Source: Paraburkholderia ribeironis
GTDB taxonomy: Bacteria; Pseudomonadota; Gammaproteobacteria; Burkholderiales; Burkholderiaceae
Direction of reading: 5' to 3'
Assembly: GCF_900019265.1 (NCBI RefSeq)
Contig: NZ_CYGX02000058.1
Coordinates: 1-64,000, forward strand
DNA: 64,000 nucleotides
Part shown: positions 18,401-26,430 of the stretch, piece after piece
How positions within the stretch are numbered: the stretch's first letter is position 1
How the letters are laid out: the number at the start of each line of letters is the position of its first letter
Position numbers and translations under genes: made by a program
Notes under the pieces: model-generated
Told to the model about the DNA's origin: nothing
The model's database searches: none
What the model saw: only the letters and a program-made list of their open reading frames with translations

Positions 18401-19360
18401 GTGTTCCGCCTCTCCAGCGTGAATCAGCCCTGCCGACTGGTGGTCGTTTTGCCGCCACCGCCAACTGAGAATGAGTGACGCTAACTCCCAGAACGGAACG
18501 TCTGCTGAGTCCTTCTCGGAGAGGCCCTCATCTTCCTGATAGTTTGTCTGCAGGCGGTAAAGTTCGTGGACCAATGCCTTGCTATCGACACAGTCAAAGA
18601 ACGACTTGATATCCAACGACACGACGAAGAGTTCCTTGCGCGTTGCCGTTTGCGATGAAAGCTCCGCGCAGACCCTTCTCGGTCGAGAAAGGAACGCGCG
18701 GTAGTCCTCGAAATATTGTCTGTAGGTCCGGCTGTTACCCCAAGAAAAGCGGGCGCGCTTCGCGCCGTTCACCTTCTCCACCCATCGACACTGAAGTCGA
18801 TTGCCATAGCTAACGACGCCCGATTTACGTAGCGTGGTCAAATCCCGTTCGGTGGTGTCCCCTTGCTGGGATTCAATGGCCTCAGCGAGACACATCATGA
18901 TGGCTGTCGCGAGCGTCTGGTCTCGTATCGCGACATGAGCTAGTGGGCGCAGCTTTTGACCGACGTCCGAGGAATTATCAGATGGAGCATCGCCGTTTTG
19001 GATTGGCACCCAGTCCCCAAACGACGGTTCGGAACCAAAGTCGTCCAAGTTGACATCAAGAATGTCAGCGATGATTCGCAGGTCCGGCGCTGGCTTGAAC
19101 TCCCACCGCGCGTTCTTCGGGGCAGGCACGAGCGACAACTCAGCGGTCGAAAACTGTGGCTGCGCGACTTCATTTGTCCATTGATTGAGTCGCTCCTCAA
19201 GGTCGACGGTTGAGCAATCGAGCTCGAGAACATCGGCGTACCAATTGTGTCTTCGAATGAAAGTGTGTGACTTCTTCCAGGCCTGCGCGAGAACAACGAT
19301 GTCCGATAGACACTCGCCTTTTGGGGCTAGACTTTCATACTGCTTCTTAATGACTGACAC
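15407..19360 (-). CDS. drt1a: defence-associated reverse transcriptase-nitrilase fusion (DRT type 1)
   Basis: A 1317-aa protein starting at GTG 19360, preceded by GAGGGGAATC. Residues about 230-480 form a reverse transcriptase palm: VSLDIKSFFDCVD supplies the first aspartate and CRYVDDLRIVV near 369 the YxDD motif. A long helical middle follows. Residues about 1030-1270 form a nitrilase/CN-hydrolase domain with the triad visible: Glu in DIVLFPELS, Lys in VWQGKLHPMK, Cys in AAAICYDATD. This RT-nitrilase fusion is the hallmark of DRT type 1 (UG1), an anti-phage system. All key catalytic residues are present. A DUF4145 gene follows directly. Confidence 0.92.
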   Translation of the reverse strand: MSVIKKQYESLAPKGECLSDIVVLAQAWKKSHTFIRRHNWYADVLELDCSTVDLEERLNQWTNEVAQPQFSTAELSLVPAPKNARWEFKPAPDLRIIADILDVNLDDFGSEPSFGDWVPIQNGDAPSDNSSDVGQKLRPLAHVAIRDQTLATAIMMCLAEAIESQQGDTTERDLTTLRKSGVVSYGNRLQCRWVEKVNGAKRARFSWGNSRTYRQYFEDYRAFLSRPRRVCAELSSQTATRKELFVVSLDIKSFFDCVDSKALVHELYRLQTNYQEDEGLSEKDSADVPFWELASLILSWRWRQNDHQSAGLIHAGEAEHLALGIPQGLVASGFFANAYLVAFDAEMWAACEAERQLPEDIRVLDYCRYVDDLRIVVEAPVALGTAGSEKTLQRVQQFVSETLANHCTRLQANVPLTLSQHKSSITPYRSISAQSNVSSLMEALNSELSGTFDLESLVQTAGGLEGLLWMSEQIEDAPSPSRSRLALANVAVPNTDVRDDTVKRFVASRLAQVMRHRLTMTDTESPSDTDVTGSEAVSNGAALSHEFEQTARKLIKCWAENPSLALLLRCGLDLFPHPRLLSPVTEALISKLPGAQDSFESEQIKQVRTAEYVAADLLRAGATETGYRDRDEYPEFVDIEGYRENLGAFARWILLEYRHAPWYLLQQARLYLAAIGDFSVIRAVNASAEESYALLHRASLYQPARSADLLRLLPFALVAQQLNPNPRRFGVWLAECLRRTRSANEQAKTVTTVALNRPDLMLEVLRSKTLKGNGWVKHVPMPLAEVDRKLLKRGKTTDGTRTLIRCMLDNDNMFAQENGLLVLAQALLRTPDIQKRLSGGLDASQIILRCKEWELIHSIPVATDFLKVELTPASDTQNPLYETPRWVDEEKAWLYGLGRILRAALTGEFDFTSRRYLVTEEVGRYSGLRSTWYKRRFGMLNSGTGLLDEPTPITPWLSGLLSTLLQWPGVEFRANDAAAAGDASTPEELLALIEQRAVEQRALYGSRSRTPMYVIPASGDSAPLSDRPLRVAIVQPLRPRRDDFDAKDPTHWTKGMLAEHRRHLAAVCRLAEQQLRAWASARSNVGADETSLVDIVLFPELSVHPEHIGLLRRLSDKLKANIFSGLTFIHSEKVGGPINQGLWLIRSETAEHGRSIQYVWQGKLHPMKLERSMGIKPYRPHVTLVELPIGTKSPTRIAAAICYDATDLDLVADLRTRSDVFLVAALNQDVQTFDNMVAALHFHMYQPVILANSGEFGGSTAQVPLPKHERLVAHVHGSNQIAVSVFEVDAAPFKSTATPKAAKELKAPPAGYKGRPS

Positions 19361-19430
19361 GATTCCCCTCGGTTTGAGTGTGCGCTTAAAACTTTGACGC
19401 TAATCGCGACGACATTGACTAGGCCACTGT

Positions 19431-20249
19431 TCAACGAGGAACCCAGTCTGAGGGCATCTGGACCACTGGAATCACGCGTGTATACAGCTCCCAGTTGTGA
19501 AAGTGCCCTGCGTACCCGTGCGCCTTTGCTTCCTCTTGCCGTCTGTACATCTCCACGTCTGCCAGCCGAGGGTCGAACGCAACTTCATCAATGAAATCGT
19601 TGGGATGGATTGGAACGCGTAGCAGCCTATCCGAAACGCGAGTTCGTTGATGTATCGCCATGACTCGGACTTCCGCCTCGCTTGAGAACGCAACGCGCTT
19701 TCGAAGTAGTCCCATCGCCCGAATTTTTGGCAAATTTAGGGCATGGAGCCCGTCTTTGTATATTGCTTTTGAAAAATAACTAAGGACCTCGTCGGAACTC
19801 ACGTAAGTAACCGCACCGATGAAGCACGAAATTTCTCCATTTGAGGTCGTTGCGTTGAGTACTGCTTGAAGAAGTTTGCGATGTGTAGTCTGAACGCGCA
19901 CCCCTTCCTCGTCCGGGCACGTGTTCAGGTTGCTGTGCGTCCCTCTACGAACTTTTGAGTACGCTCGAAGCAACGCGTCTGACTCGCGGGTCGCGGACCA
20001 GCTTTGCGCAAAGACGGAAGGCAACCCATGAATAATGTGCCTCCTTAGCTGTCCATTTTCGGTCCAGTGAACGGGAATTGCGCTGTCGACGATTTCGAAC
20101 GGGTCGTCCCACATGCTGGGGCAAACAAGTGCGAGGCAATTTTCGCTAAGGGCCTGAAGAAATCGCTCGCGGGGGAAGATTCGATATATCGGCTTATCAA
20201 GTTCCGCCAGTGGCAAGAGGCAACTATCATCTATGGAAGGTGCTGACAT
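19431..20249 (-). CDS. DUF2971 protein
   Basis: A 272-aa protein from ATG 20249 (MSAPSIDDSCLLPLAELDK). It carries the typical DUF2971 layout: YRIFPRERFLQALSENCLALVCPSMWDDPFE, then FAQSWSATRESDALLRAYS, and a C-terminal FIDEVAFDPRL segment. DUF2971 proteins have unknown activity but are frequent in defence islands. It lies 102 bp downstream of the ABC-3C ATPase on the same strand and could be an accessory of that system. A GTG start at 20327 would shorten the gap to 24 bp and cannot be excluded. Confidence 0.75.
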   Translation of the reverse strand: MSAPSIDDSCLLPLAELDKPIYRIFPRERFLQALSENCLALVCPSMWDDPFEIVDSAIPVHWTENGQLRRHIIHGLPSVFAQSWSATRESDALLRAYSKVRRGTHSNLNTCPDEEGVRVQTTHRKLLQAVLNATTSNGEISCFIGAVTYVSSDEVLSYFSKAIYKDGLHALNLPKIRAMGLLRKRVAFSSEAEVRVMAIHQRTRVSDRLLRVPIHPNDFIDEVAFDPRLADVEMYRRQEEAKAHGYAGHFHNWELYTRVIPVVQMPSDWVPR

Positions 20250-20351
20250 GCTGGTGTTCGTGGATATGTTCTGCTTGGAAAGCGCGGTGGGCGAGCGATG
20301 CACTCTATCGAGAGATGTCCTTGCCACGCGTCATGTATCTCATGCGTACGG

Positions 20352-22271
20352 TTAGCCTTCCCGCACGTCCAGTGAGCGAGCTTCGGGCGTAAAGAAGCTG
20401 CCCACCACTAATTCGGTCTCTTCGAACTTCGGGTTTATGTCCGAAGTTGCGAAGATGAGCTGATAGTCGACGTGATAGCTTGCGCATTCTTCGACGATGA
20501 TTTCTTGCAGGCGGTGGCTGCGTGCCTTTTCCATGCCCCCATCGTCGATTCCGTCAAGCATCATGAAGCGCGGTACGCGCATGAACGGCTTCAGCACACT
20601 TGCCGTGAGCAGTGCGAGGTGAAAGACATGGCGCAACACTACAGCCGAGCTCTCTGAAAAATTCTTGGAACCGTTGACGTAGACGGCGTTTCCGACAAAG
20701 TCGAAGTTTGCTATCTGCGCATCAATGAATTCAGGCGTGAGGGGCAGGTCGAGCTTGAGAAGCCTAACCATTGCAGCGGAAATCGTATTCGCGACTTCGA
20801 CCTTCCGCTCGGCTTGCTGTTGCTCCGAGCGTACGATGCTTTCTTGAAGCCGCTTGCTTTCGGCGGTTAGCGCGTCACGGCGCTTCTGCAGTTCCGTAAT
20901 GACGGCAGCGAGCTTTTGTTGCTCGTACGCTTGACGTATCTCTTCGTCCACCGCACCGAGCTTGCGTGCGTTTTCCTCAAGGGCAATCTCGAGTTCGCTG
21001 GACCACGACGTGGCTGCTGCAGCGTAATCCTGCTCCAGCTTTCTAACTCGTTGTGAAAGGTGGGGGACTTCCACACGAAGATTTTCGGCGTCCTGCAGGC
21101 GAGCTTCAATGAGAGTCGCCGATTCTTTGAGTTGGATGTTCAACTCGTTTTTCATCCGGAGAAGCTGGGTATCGGCTCGCCCGTCACCGAGTGCGCTAGT
21201 ACAAAGATGACAAGCATGGGAATCCGCTTTTGCTTGTGGAAGCTCGGCGAGGCAGCTTGGGCAAAACCGGAACTGCAGATTACTGAAATACGTCCGGGTT
21301 TCTTTCGACTCGTCCAGGCTCCGCAGTCTGGACTCGAGTTCGCCGACGAACAGGCGAGAATCCTCGATGTCGAGTTCGAGTGCCGCCAGACGGTCCTTGG
21401 CTACGGATTCGGCCTGGCGAGCGGCGTTCAGGGTGCTACGCAAAGTGTCGGCGGAGGCGCGCGCCTTGCTCGCGTCTTTGCGAGGCAGCGTGCGTTCCTG
21501 CTTCAGTTTTGTCAGCGTGTCGGAAAGCGCTTTGCGAGCCGCTTCGAGCTCGGAAATTCTATCCGTCAGAAACTGAAGGTCTGGGGTCTGCCCAGAACGT
21601 CCAAGCACGTGAAAGATGCTCCGTAGTTCCGTCTCCTGCTTACCAATCTGCGCGTCAAGTTCACGAAGTCGCAGTTGCGCGGAATAAAGGCGGTCGTCAT
21701 ATACGCCGCTGAGGTACCCGCCGACCATGTCGCGCGTTAGCGGACTATCAAAGTTGTCGAGGCGGAAAATCGGGCTGTGTACCGATGGTTGGTCTGCATA
21801 CAGGACACGCAAGAGCTGATGCATCGTCAGATTCGATGCTCCGTCACCTTGAGCCTGCGGCATGTCGAGCGCATCGAACAATGCTTGTGAAAAGCTGATG
21901 CGATGTGCGCTTCGCTTGAACGGGTACAGTTCCCATTGCTGCGGACCGGCCTTCAAGGAGGCGTCGAGCGTGCCCCAAAAGATTGACATCGGGCGTTGAA
22001 GTGCGGGGTCAATCTCGCGACGAAGAGACGCGACAGCGCCGTTAAGGAGAACCTCAACGAACGTATTTGTGCAACGCAGAGCTTCGGGCTTCCATCGAAT
22101 GTTTTCCGCGCCCAGCGAGAATGCGAGGAGGTCCATGATGGTTGTTTTGCCCGAGCTGTTCCGGCCGCGAATGACGTTGACGCCACTGTGGAACGAGCAG
22201 TCGAATGCGATGTGACCGCCCTGAAAGACGACAAGCCTGTTTACGCGCAACGTCGGCTCAAGCATAGTCAT
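20352..22271 (-). CDS. ABC-3C system SMC/Rad50-like ATPase
   Basis: A 639-aa ATPase. The Walker A motif GRNSSGKTTIMDLLAFSLG lies at about residues 36-54. Long coiled coils flank a zinc-hook-like pair (FCPSCLAEL near 336 and CHLCTSAL near 355). The C-terminal ABC half contains FMMLDGIDDGGMEKARSHR and FATSDINPKF in the Walker B/D-loop position. The start overlaps the middle-component gene by 14 bp. The architecture matches the ATPase of ABC-three-component conflict systems. It probably senses an invasion-linked nucleoprotein state and relays it to its partners, as proposed for the family. Confidence 0.86.
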   Translation of the reverse strand: MTMLEPTLRVNRLVVFQGGHIAFDCSFHSGVNVIRGRNSSGKTTIMDLLAFSLGAENIRWKPEALRCTNTFVEVLLNGAVASLRREIDPALQRPMSIFWGTLDASLKAGPQQWELYPFKRSAHRISFSQALFDALDMPQAQGDGASNLTMHQLLRVLYADQPSVHSPIFRLDNFDSPLTRDMVGGYLSGVYDDRLYSAQLRLRELDAQIGKQETELRSIFHVLGRSGQTPDLQFLTDRISELEAARKALSDTLTKLKQERTLPRKDASKARASADTLRSTLNAARQAESVAKDRLAALELDIEDSRLFVGELESRLRSLDESKETRTYFSNLQFRFCPSCLAELPQAKADSHACHLCTSALGDGRADTQLLRMKNELNIQLKESATLIEARLQDAENLRVEVPHLSQRVRKLEQDYAAAATSWSSELEIALEENARKLGAVDEEIRQAYEQQKLAAVITELQKRRDALTAESKRLQESIVRSEQQQAERKVEVANTISAAMVRLLKLDLPLTPEFIDAQIANFDFVGNAVYVNGSKNFSESSAVVLRHVFHLALLTASVLKPFMRVPRFMMLDGIDDGGMEKARSHRLQEIIVEECASYHVDYQLIFATSDINPKFEETELVVGSFFTPEARSLDVREG

Positions 22272-22758
22272 ACCGGTACTCCATGAGCTCGGAACGATGC
22301 TTCAGCCCGTTGTTCCCAAGCAGTGGAATCTGGGAGAGGCCCTCAAGAATACCCTCGGCCATAGGCGAGTTCGCGACCAGGAATTCATGCAGCTTCGCCG
22401 CGAGCGATGGCGGAATCGGCGCTTGCGAGCGCGCAACATATCCGGCGGAGAATCGCTCGAGGTCAATCAGGCCAGACGCGGCGATTGATTTGAGTGCTGC
22501 TTCCTGGATATGCCGCATCTCCATAAAGGTAGAGGTGCTGCTGACAGGGTCGCGGTACACGTTGCCAGCGCCCTTGGCACGGGTCCGTAGTTCTCTGAGC
22601 ATGTCCGGCAAACGTATCTTTTTCACCGTGCCCGGGAAGACCAAATAGAAGTCCAGAATGCGCGCCTTCTCAACCTCAATGCCTGAGACGCGCTCGGCGA
22701 TGAGTAGCATGCGGAACACGCAGTGGTATGCGTCATACGCGGGGTGGTATATCAGCAT
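22258..22758 (-). CDS. ABC-3C middle component, MC5-like
   Basis: A 166-aa protein from ATG 22758 (MLIYHPAYDAYHCVFRMLLI), which is the usual N-terminus of the MC5 type. A predicted winged-helix-like core follows (ARILDFYLVFPGTVKKIRLP and FSAGYVARSQAPIPPSLAAKL). It overlaps the component upstream by 7 bp and the ATPase downstream by 14 bp, so the three genes form a tight operon. In ABC-3C systems the middle component links the ATPase to the third component. Confidence 0.82.
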   Translation of the reverse strand: MLIYHPAYDAYHCVFRMLLIAERVSGIEVEKARILDFYLVFPGTVKKIRLPDMLRELRTRAKGAGNVYRDPVSSTSTFMEMRHIQEAALKSIAASGLIDLERFSAGYVARSQAPIPPSLAAKLHEFLVANSPMAEGILEGLSQIPLLGNNGLKHRSELMEYRYDYA

Positions 22759-23333
22759 TTGTCCCACCTGATATGGCAATTGCCGCCCAGGTAATAGAGC
22801 AACGCGAGCAGGTCCATGGCGTCCAACTCAAGAACATTCTCGCCGAGTACGTTCCGAGTTCCTTGAATAATCGCATTGATGCATTGGTCGACTGCGACGC
22901 GGTCGGAACCCTGCTGGATAACGGGTGTGACTGTGAGAGTGAATCGCGCGTGCAGTTCGGTGAGGACGATGGTGAAGATACGCTGCGCCGTGCGCGACGT
23001 TTGGTGTTTCATGATGGACTTTGCAGCGCGCTCTTTGAGGCCTAGCGCGACGTGTAGCAGGTCCTCTCTGCCGCTTTCGCGCAGCTTTTTCTCAAGCCCT
23101 CGCACATCTCCATCGGTCACCGACGACATGTAGTGCTCAAGCTTCTCAGAAAATCTTCCGCCCGACGGGTCACCGACACCATCAACCTTTAGCTTCTCGT
23201 AGAGCTTTGACAACTCCTCGCTGGCTGAGCGGTTCGCAGTGACCTGGATAACAGTGGTCGTGCTGTTGTCGACCTTGTTGCCGGCAACAAGGTCCCCGCC
23301 GTTGACCTCGTTATTGCTTTGGTTCGTGAACAC
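22752..23333 (-). CDS. ABC-3C third component (C-terminal-effector-type protein)
   Basis: A 193-aa protein. The N-terminus carries a GDxVxGDK-like strand motif (NEVNGGDLVAGNKVDNSTT), the recurrent sticker found on the third component of ABC-3C systems. A helical region follows (EELSKLYEKLKVDG, then YMSSVTDGDVRGLEKKLRESGREDLLHVALGLKERAAKSI). The C-terminal part resembles an interaction domain (VLELDAMDLLALLYYLGGNCH). It lies between a small membrane protein (5 bp upstream) and the middle component. No obvious nuclease motif is seen. Confidence 0.78.
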   Translation of the reverse strand: MFTNQSNNEVNGGDLVAGNKVDNSTTTVIQVTANRSASEELSKLYEKLKVDGVGDPSGGRFSEKLEHYMSSVTDGDVRGLEKKLRESGREDLLHVALGLKERAAKSIMKHQTSRTAQRIFTIVLTELHARFTLTVTPVIQQGSDRVAVDQCINAIIQGTRNVLGENVLELDAMDLLALLYYLGGNCHIRWDKC

Positions 23334-23338
23334 GAACT

Positions 23339-23518
23339 CTACTCGCGGGCGTTCTTTTGCATATCGCCGCCGACGATATCACCGCCCGCTCGATTGCCCT
23401 TCTGCGAAACGAACGTAATGCGGTGCGAGCGCGTCGACCGATTGGAAATCACGACCTTCAAGGTCCAGCCGGTCGCCAAGCCGGCCAGAAACGTGGCGAC
23501 GTGCGTCCACAAGTCCAT
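23339..23518 (-). CDS. small membrane protein of the ABC-3C operon
   Basis: A 59-aa protein from ATG 23518 (MDLWTHVATFLAGLATGWTL). One N-terminal transmembrane helix is followed by a basic segment (SNRSTRSHR) and a C-terminal AGGDIVGGD strand motif. The same kind of motif occurs in the next gene 5 bp downstream. I infer that it anchors the complex, or acts as the membrane effector, by pairing through this motif. It is the promoter-proximal gene of the ABC-3C operon. Confidence 0.65.
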   Translation of the reverse strand: MDLWTHVATFLAGLATGWTLKVVISNRSTRSHRITFVSQKGNRAGGDIVGGDMQKNARE

Positions 23519-23536
23519 GGTGCCCCCGAATTGCAA

Positions 23537-24021
23537 AGGTATTAGTTGTCAATGCGATTGTATTGTCGTCCGGACCTAGCATCAACGATTCCCCGTGGGA
23601 AATATGGTGCGCAGATACTTTCAATAACATTGCAAATAGCGCCTTCGGGCGTGCGAGGCGACAGTTTCTCCTGTCCGGGGCGAGTACTCACCTCAATCGC
23701 GCGAATCCGGCATCCAGGATGCGCAGCCGTGGCGCGGCTTGCGCCGCAGGCCCCGGGACACAGCCGACACACGATTCTCTGTACCACTATCAACCTTTGG
23801 ACTGCCCATGGGCGAGATGCGAAAACGTTTTCAGTTTCTGTTGACATGCATATCGGATGTCGGCGGTGGACGATGATAAGTCCGGGGTTTTTCACTACTG
23901 CGGCGGACCCGCAGCGTATTGATTTTCTACGGACGTTGGCCCCGGAGGGGCGTAATATAATGTCCCAAAAATGGGCATCAGTTTGGCGGGGTGTCTATCA
24001 AAATATGTGAGCGATAGGACC
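23537..24021. other. divergent intergenic region between ABC-3C and Shango operons
   Basis: About 480 bases separating two divergent operons. Frames on both strands read poorly and lack ribosome sites. Both operons presumably have their promoters here, but no clear -35/-10 pair could be assigned by eye. Confidence 0.4.
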
Positions 24022-26430
24022 ATGGGCCGCAAGGAAGAAAAATCGGGGTGGGGCGCTGGTGTGGTATTGGTCGTCGTTTTATTGGCGCTTCTTTTCGCAC
24101 CGACAGGCATGAAAGGCACCGTGGTGCTACTTGCTACGCCTTGCGTGTTCGTCGCGCTGTTTCGCGGAAGGAAGAAAAAGCTGCCGGTTGCTGCCGGTGC
24201 TCCTCAATCTGCGACGACTAACTTTCCCGAACGAGCTTCGGCATCAGCATCGGTCGGAGGCGAATTGCGTGCGCAAGAGGGTGAAGAATTTCTCACGGTC
24301 GCGTTGTCGGGTGACTCGGCTAACTCTTCCTATCGCATCGCGCGACCGCCCTTCGAGACCTCGTCCGGCGTACGTTGGGTGGCGGCAGGGGAATCGGTCG
24401 ATGTTGGTGGCACAACAATCACCGGCGGCCTGTTCTACATCGGTGTACCTAAACGGGGCGAGGCGAATAGGGGAGCTGACGCATGCGTGGTCAATCCGAA
24501 GGCAACTCTAGCCCGAACCACCTGCGACCGTTCTGCAGGGCCTAACGACTACTGGCTCAGTTACAGCACTTTCTCGGCTGAACAACGATGCGCTTATGTT
24601 CAGTGGCTGGCCTCCGCTCGCTCTGACCCGAAGTTGCATCGCAGTTTCGCGATGTTCTATCTGTACGGTCTCGAGCGGCGCGTCCTGGTCGATGGCATGG
24701 AAGGAAAGGTGCCCAAGCACGAGTTCGAGACGATTGCAGCGGAATTGCGGCGCCTGAGGGAAACATATCCGGAGGTGTTAGGTTCGGCATACGTCGACGG
24801 TATGCTCGAGTTCATCTCTGTGCACCTGACACAGCCGCTACGGCAGTACGAGCAGGCACCTCCTCCGCTCACGAATAGTTTCGAGCTACCTCTAAGCGTC
24901 CGGGTTGCGTTTGGGCAGGCGGCCATTGACAGGAAACCGGTTCCCGTCGAGTGGGCTTTGGCGTGGGTGTTTGGCGACGGCATGATTAACAAGCGTACGC
25001 CGGCATATCGCTGCGGAAAGGAGTTCAAGCAGCTTTTTGAACGGAGGTATCGCGAGCGGTTTCGCGATGGCATGAAGCTGAGCGCCAACAAGACCAAACT
25101 GAAGGCCCCGGTTTCTGCAGCTTTCTCTGCGCTCCATAGCGTCGTCTATCCCGAATACATCACCTCTTTGCCGGACATCTCGGCCGTTTCTGGGCCGAGA
25201 AAGCAACTGCAGGAACTGGTCTTTGAGTGTACGGAAGCGCTCGATGCATACAGCAGGTTTCTGGGCAAATACCCGGAGTCGGAAGGTTCGCTGGAGAGTT
25301 CACTCCTTTTGCCGCTCGAACTGTGGCCAGAGACCACCCGAGGCGAACTCGAGTCAGTCGCCGCGACAGTAGCCAACGGCACTGTTGTCACAACATTCGG
25401 CAGCTTGTTCGAAAGGTTCAAGGCATCGGGAAATCTCACGCGCGACAAGCTGACAGCCTTTGCCCGCGTTCTTGGCGAGGCGGGGGTTGCGCTCGAACCA
25501 GATGTCCGGACATCCGGGCGCACGCCGAAGAGTACGGATTCCGTGGCGTTGTACGCGACACCCCCTGGAACTTCAACGAATCATGTCGACGACGCCTATG
25601 TTGGCCTTGAACTCATGGTCGATATGGCCGCGTCCGTCGCGATGGCAGACGGAACGGCCTCCGAGCAGGAACTCGCAGTAATCCATCGCCAGATAGAGGC
25701 ATGGCCACAGCTGACACCTCGTCAAAGAGACCGGCTTCGGGCACGTATTCACGTGCAGGTGGCTCAGCCGCCGACGCCCGCAAGCTTTAAAAAGCGCCTC
25801 GAACCGCTGCCCGTGGACGCCCGGCAATCAATAGGGACGATTCTGCTGCAGACGGCGAACGCTGGCGGAATTGCGTCGCCAGCGGAAGTGAAATTGCTCG
25901 AGAAGCTTTATCTGATACTCGGTCTCGATTCGCAACAGCTCTATAGCGATTTGCATGGCAATGCTGTCGCTGGGACAAGTGCTTCATCGCGGCCAGCTGC
26001 CCCCCCAGAAGAGCGCGGCGGCCAAGCTGTCCAACCGGTCCTCCAGCTCGATGCTGCCAGAATCGCTGCACTGCAGACGGAAACGGCGAAGGTTTCGGCC
26101 ATGCTTGCGGACGTGTTTGCCGACGATGAGCCCACCGCAACAGTCGAGCCAGTTGAAGAACAAGAGCCCGATTCAGAAGGGGCGGTGACAGCAACCTTGA
26201 GCCTGCTCGGAATGGATGAAGCTCATTCCACTTTCCTTCGGCTACTGCTATCGAGACCAGTCTGGACCCGCGCTGAGTTGGCAGACGCTGCATCGGACCT
26301 GGACCTGATGCTTGATGGCGCGATTGAACAGGTCAATGAAGCAACGCTCGACCATTGGGACGAACCGCTAATCGACGGCGATGACCCAATTGAAATCAAC
26401 CAAGAATTTGCGAAACGGTTAGCGCCATGA
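24022..26430 (+). CDS. sngA: Shango SngA-like TerB-N/TerB protein
   Basis: An 802-aa protein from ATG 24022 (MGRKEEKSGWGAG). Two N-terminal membrane helices (VVLVVVLLALLFA and VVLLATPCVFVALF) are followed by a TerB-N domain: DYWLSYSTFSAEQRCAYVQWLASARSDP, then FAMFYLYGLERRVL. A central TerB-like domain (LMVDMAASVAMADGTASEQELAVI) and an acidic C-terminal TerB-C-like part follow. The stop overlaps the ATPase start by 4 bp. TerB protein plus ATPase plus helicase is the composition of the Shango anti-phage system. The membrane anchor suggests action at the envelope, which is inference. Confidence 0.83.
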   Translation: MGRKEEKSGWGAGVVLVVVLLALLFAPTGMKGTVVLLATPCVFVALFRGRKKKLPVAAGAPQSATTNFPERASASASVGGELRAQEGEEFLTVALSGDSANSSYRIARPPFETSSGVRWVAAGESVDVGGTTITGGLFYIGVPKRGEANRGADACVVNPKATLARTTCDRSAGPNDYWLSYSTFSAEQRCAYVQWLASARSDPKLHRSFAMFYLYGLERRVLVDGMEGKVPKHEFETIAAELRRLRETYPEVLGSAYVDGMLEFISVHLTQPLRQYEQAPPPLTNSFELPLSVRVAFGQAAIDRKPVPVEWALAWVFGDGMINKRTPAYRCGKEFKQLFERRYRERFRDGMKLSANKTKLKAPVSAAFSALHSVVYPEYITSLPDISAVSGPRKQLQELVFECTEALDAYSRFLGKYPESEGSLESSLLLPLELWPETTRGELESVAATVANGTVVTTFGSLFERFKASGNLTRDKLTAFARVLGEAGVALEPDVRTSGRTPKSTDSVALYATPPGTSTNHVDDAYVGLELMVDMAASVAMADGTASEQELAVIHRQIEAWPQLTPRQRDRLRARIHVQVAQPPTPASFKKRLEPLPVDARQSIGTILLQTANAGGIASPAEVKLLEKLYLILGLDSQQLYSDLHGNAVAGTSASSRPAAPPEERGGQAVQPVLQLDAARIAALQTETAKVSAMLADVFADDEPTATVEPVEEQEPDSEGAVTATLSLLGMDEAHSTFLRLLLSRPVWTRAELADAASDLDLMLDGAIEQVNEATLDHWDEPLIDGDDPIEINQEFAKRLAP

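Noticed and set aside
23546..24010. Plus-strand frames in the ABC-3C/Shango gap
   Set aside because: No ribosome site, no recognisable domain, and several equally long overlapping frames in all phases.
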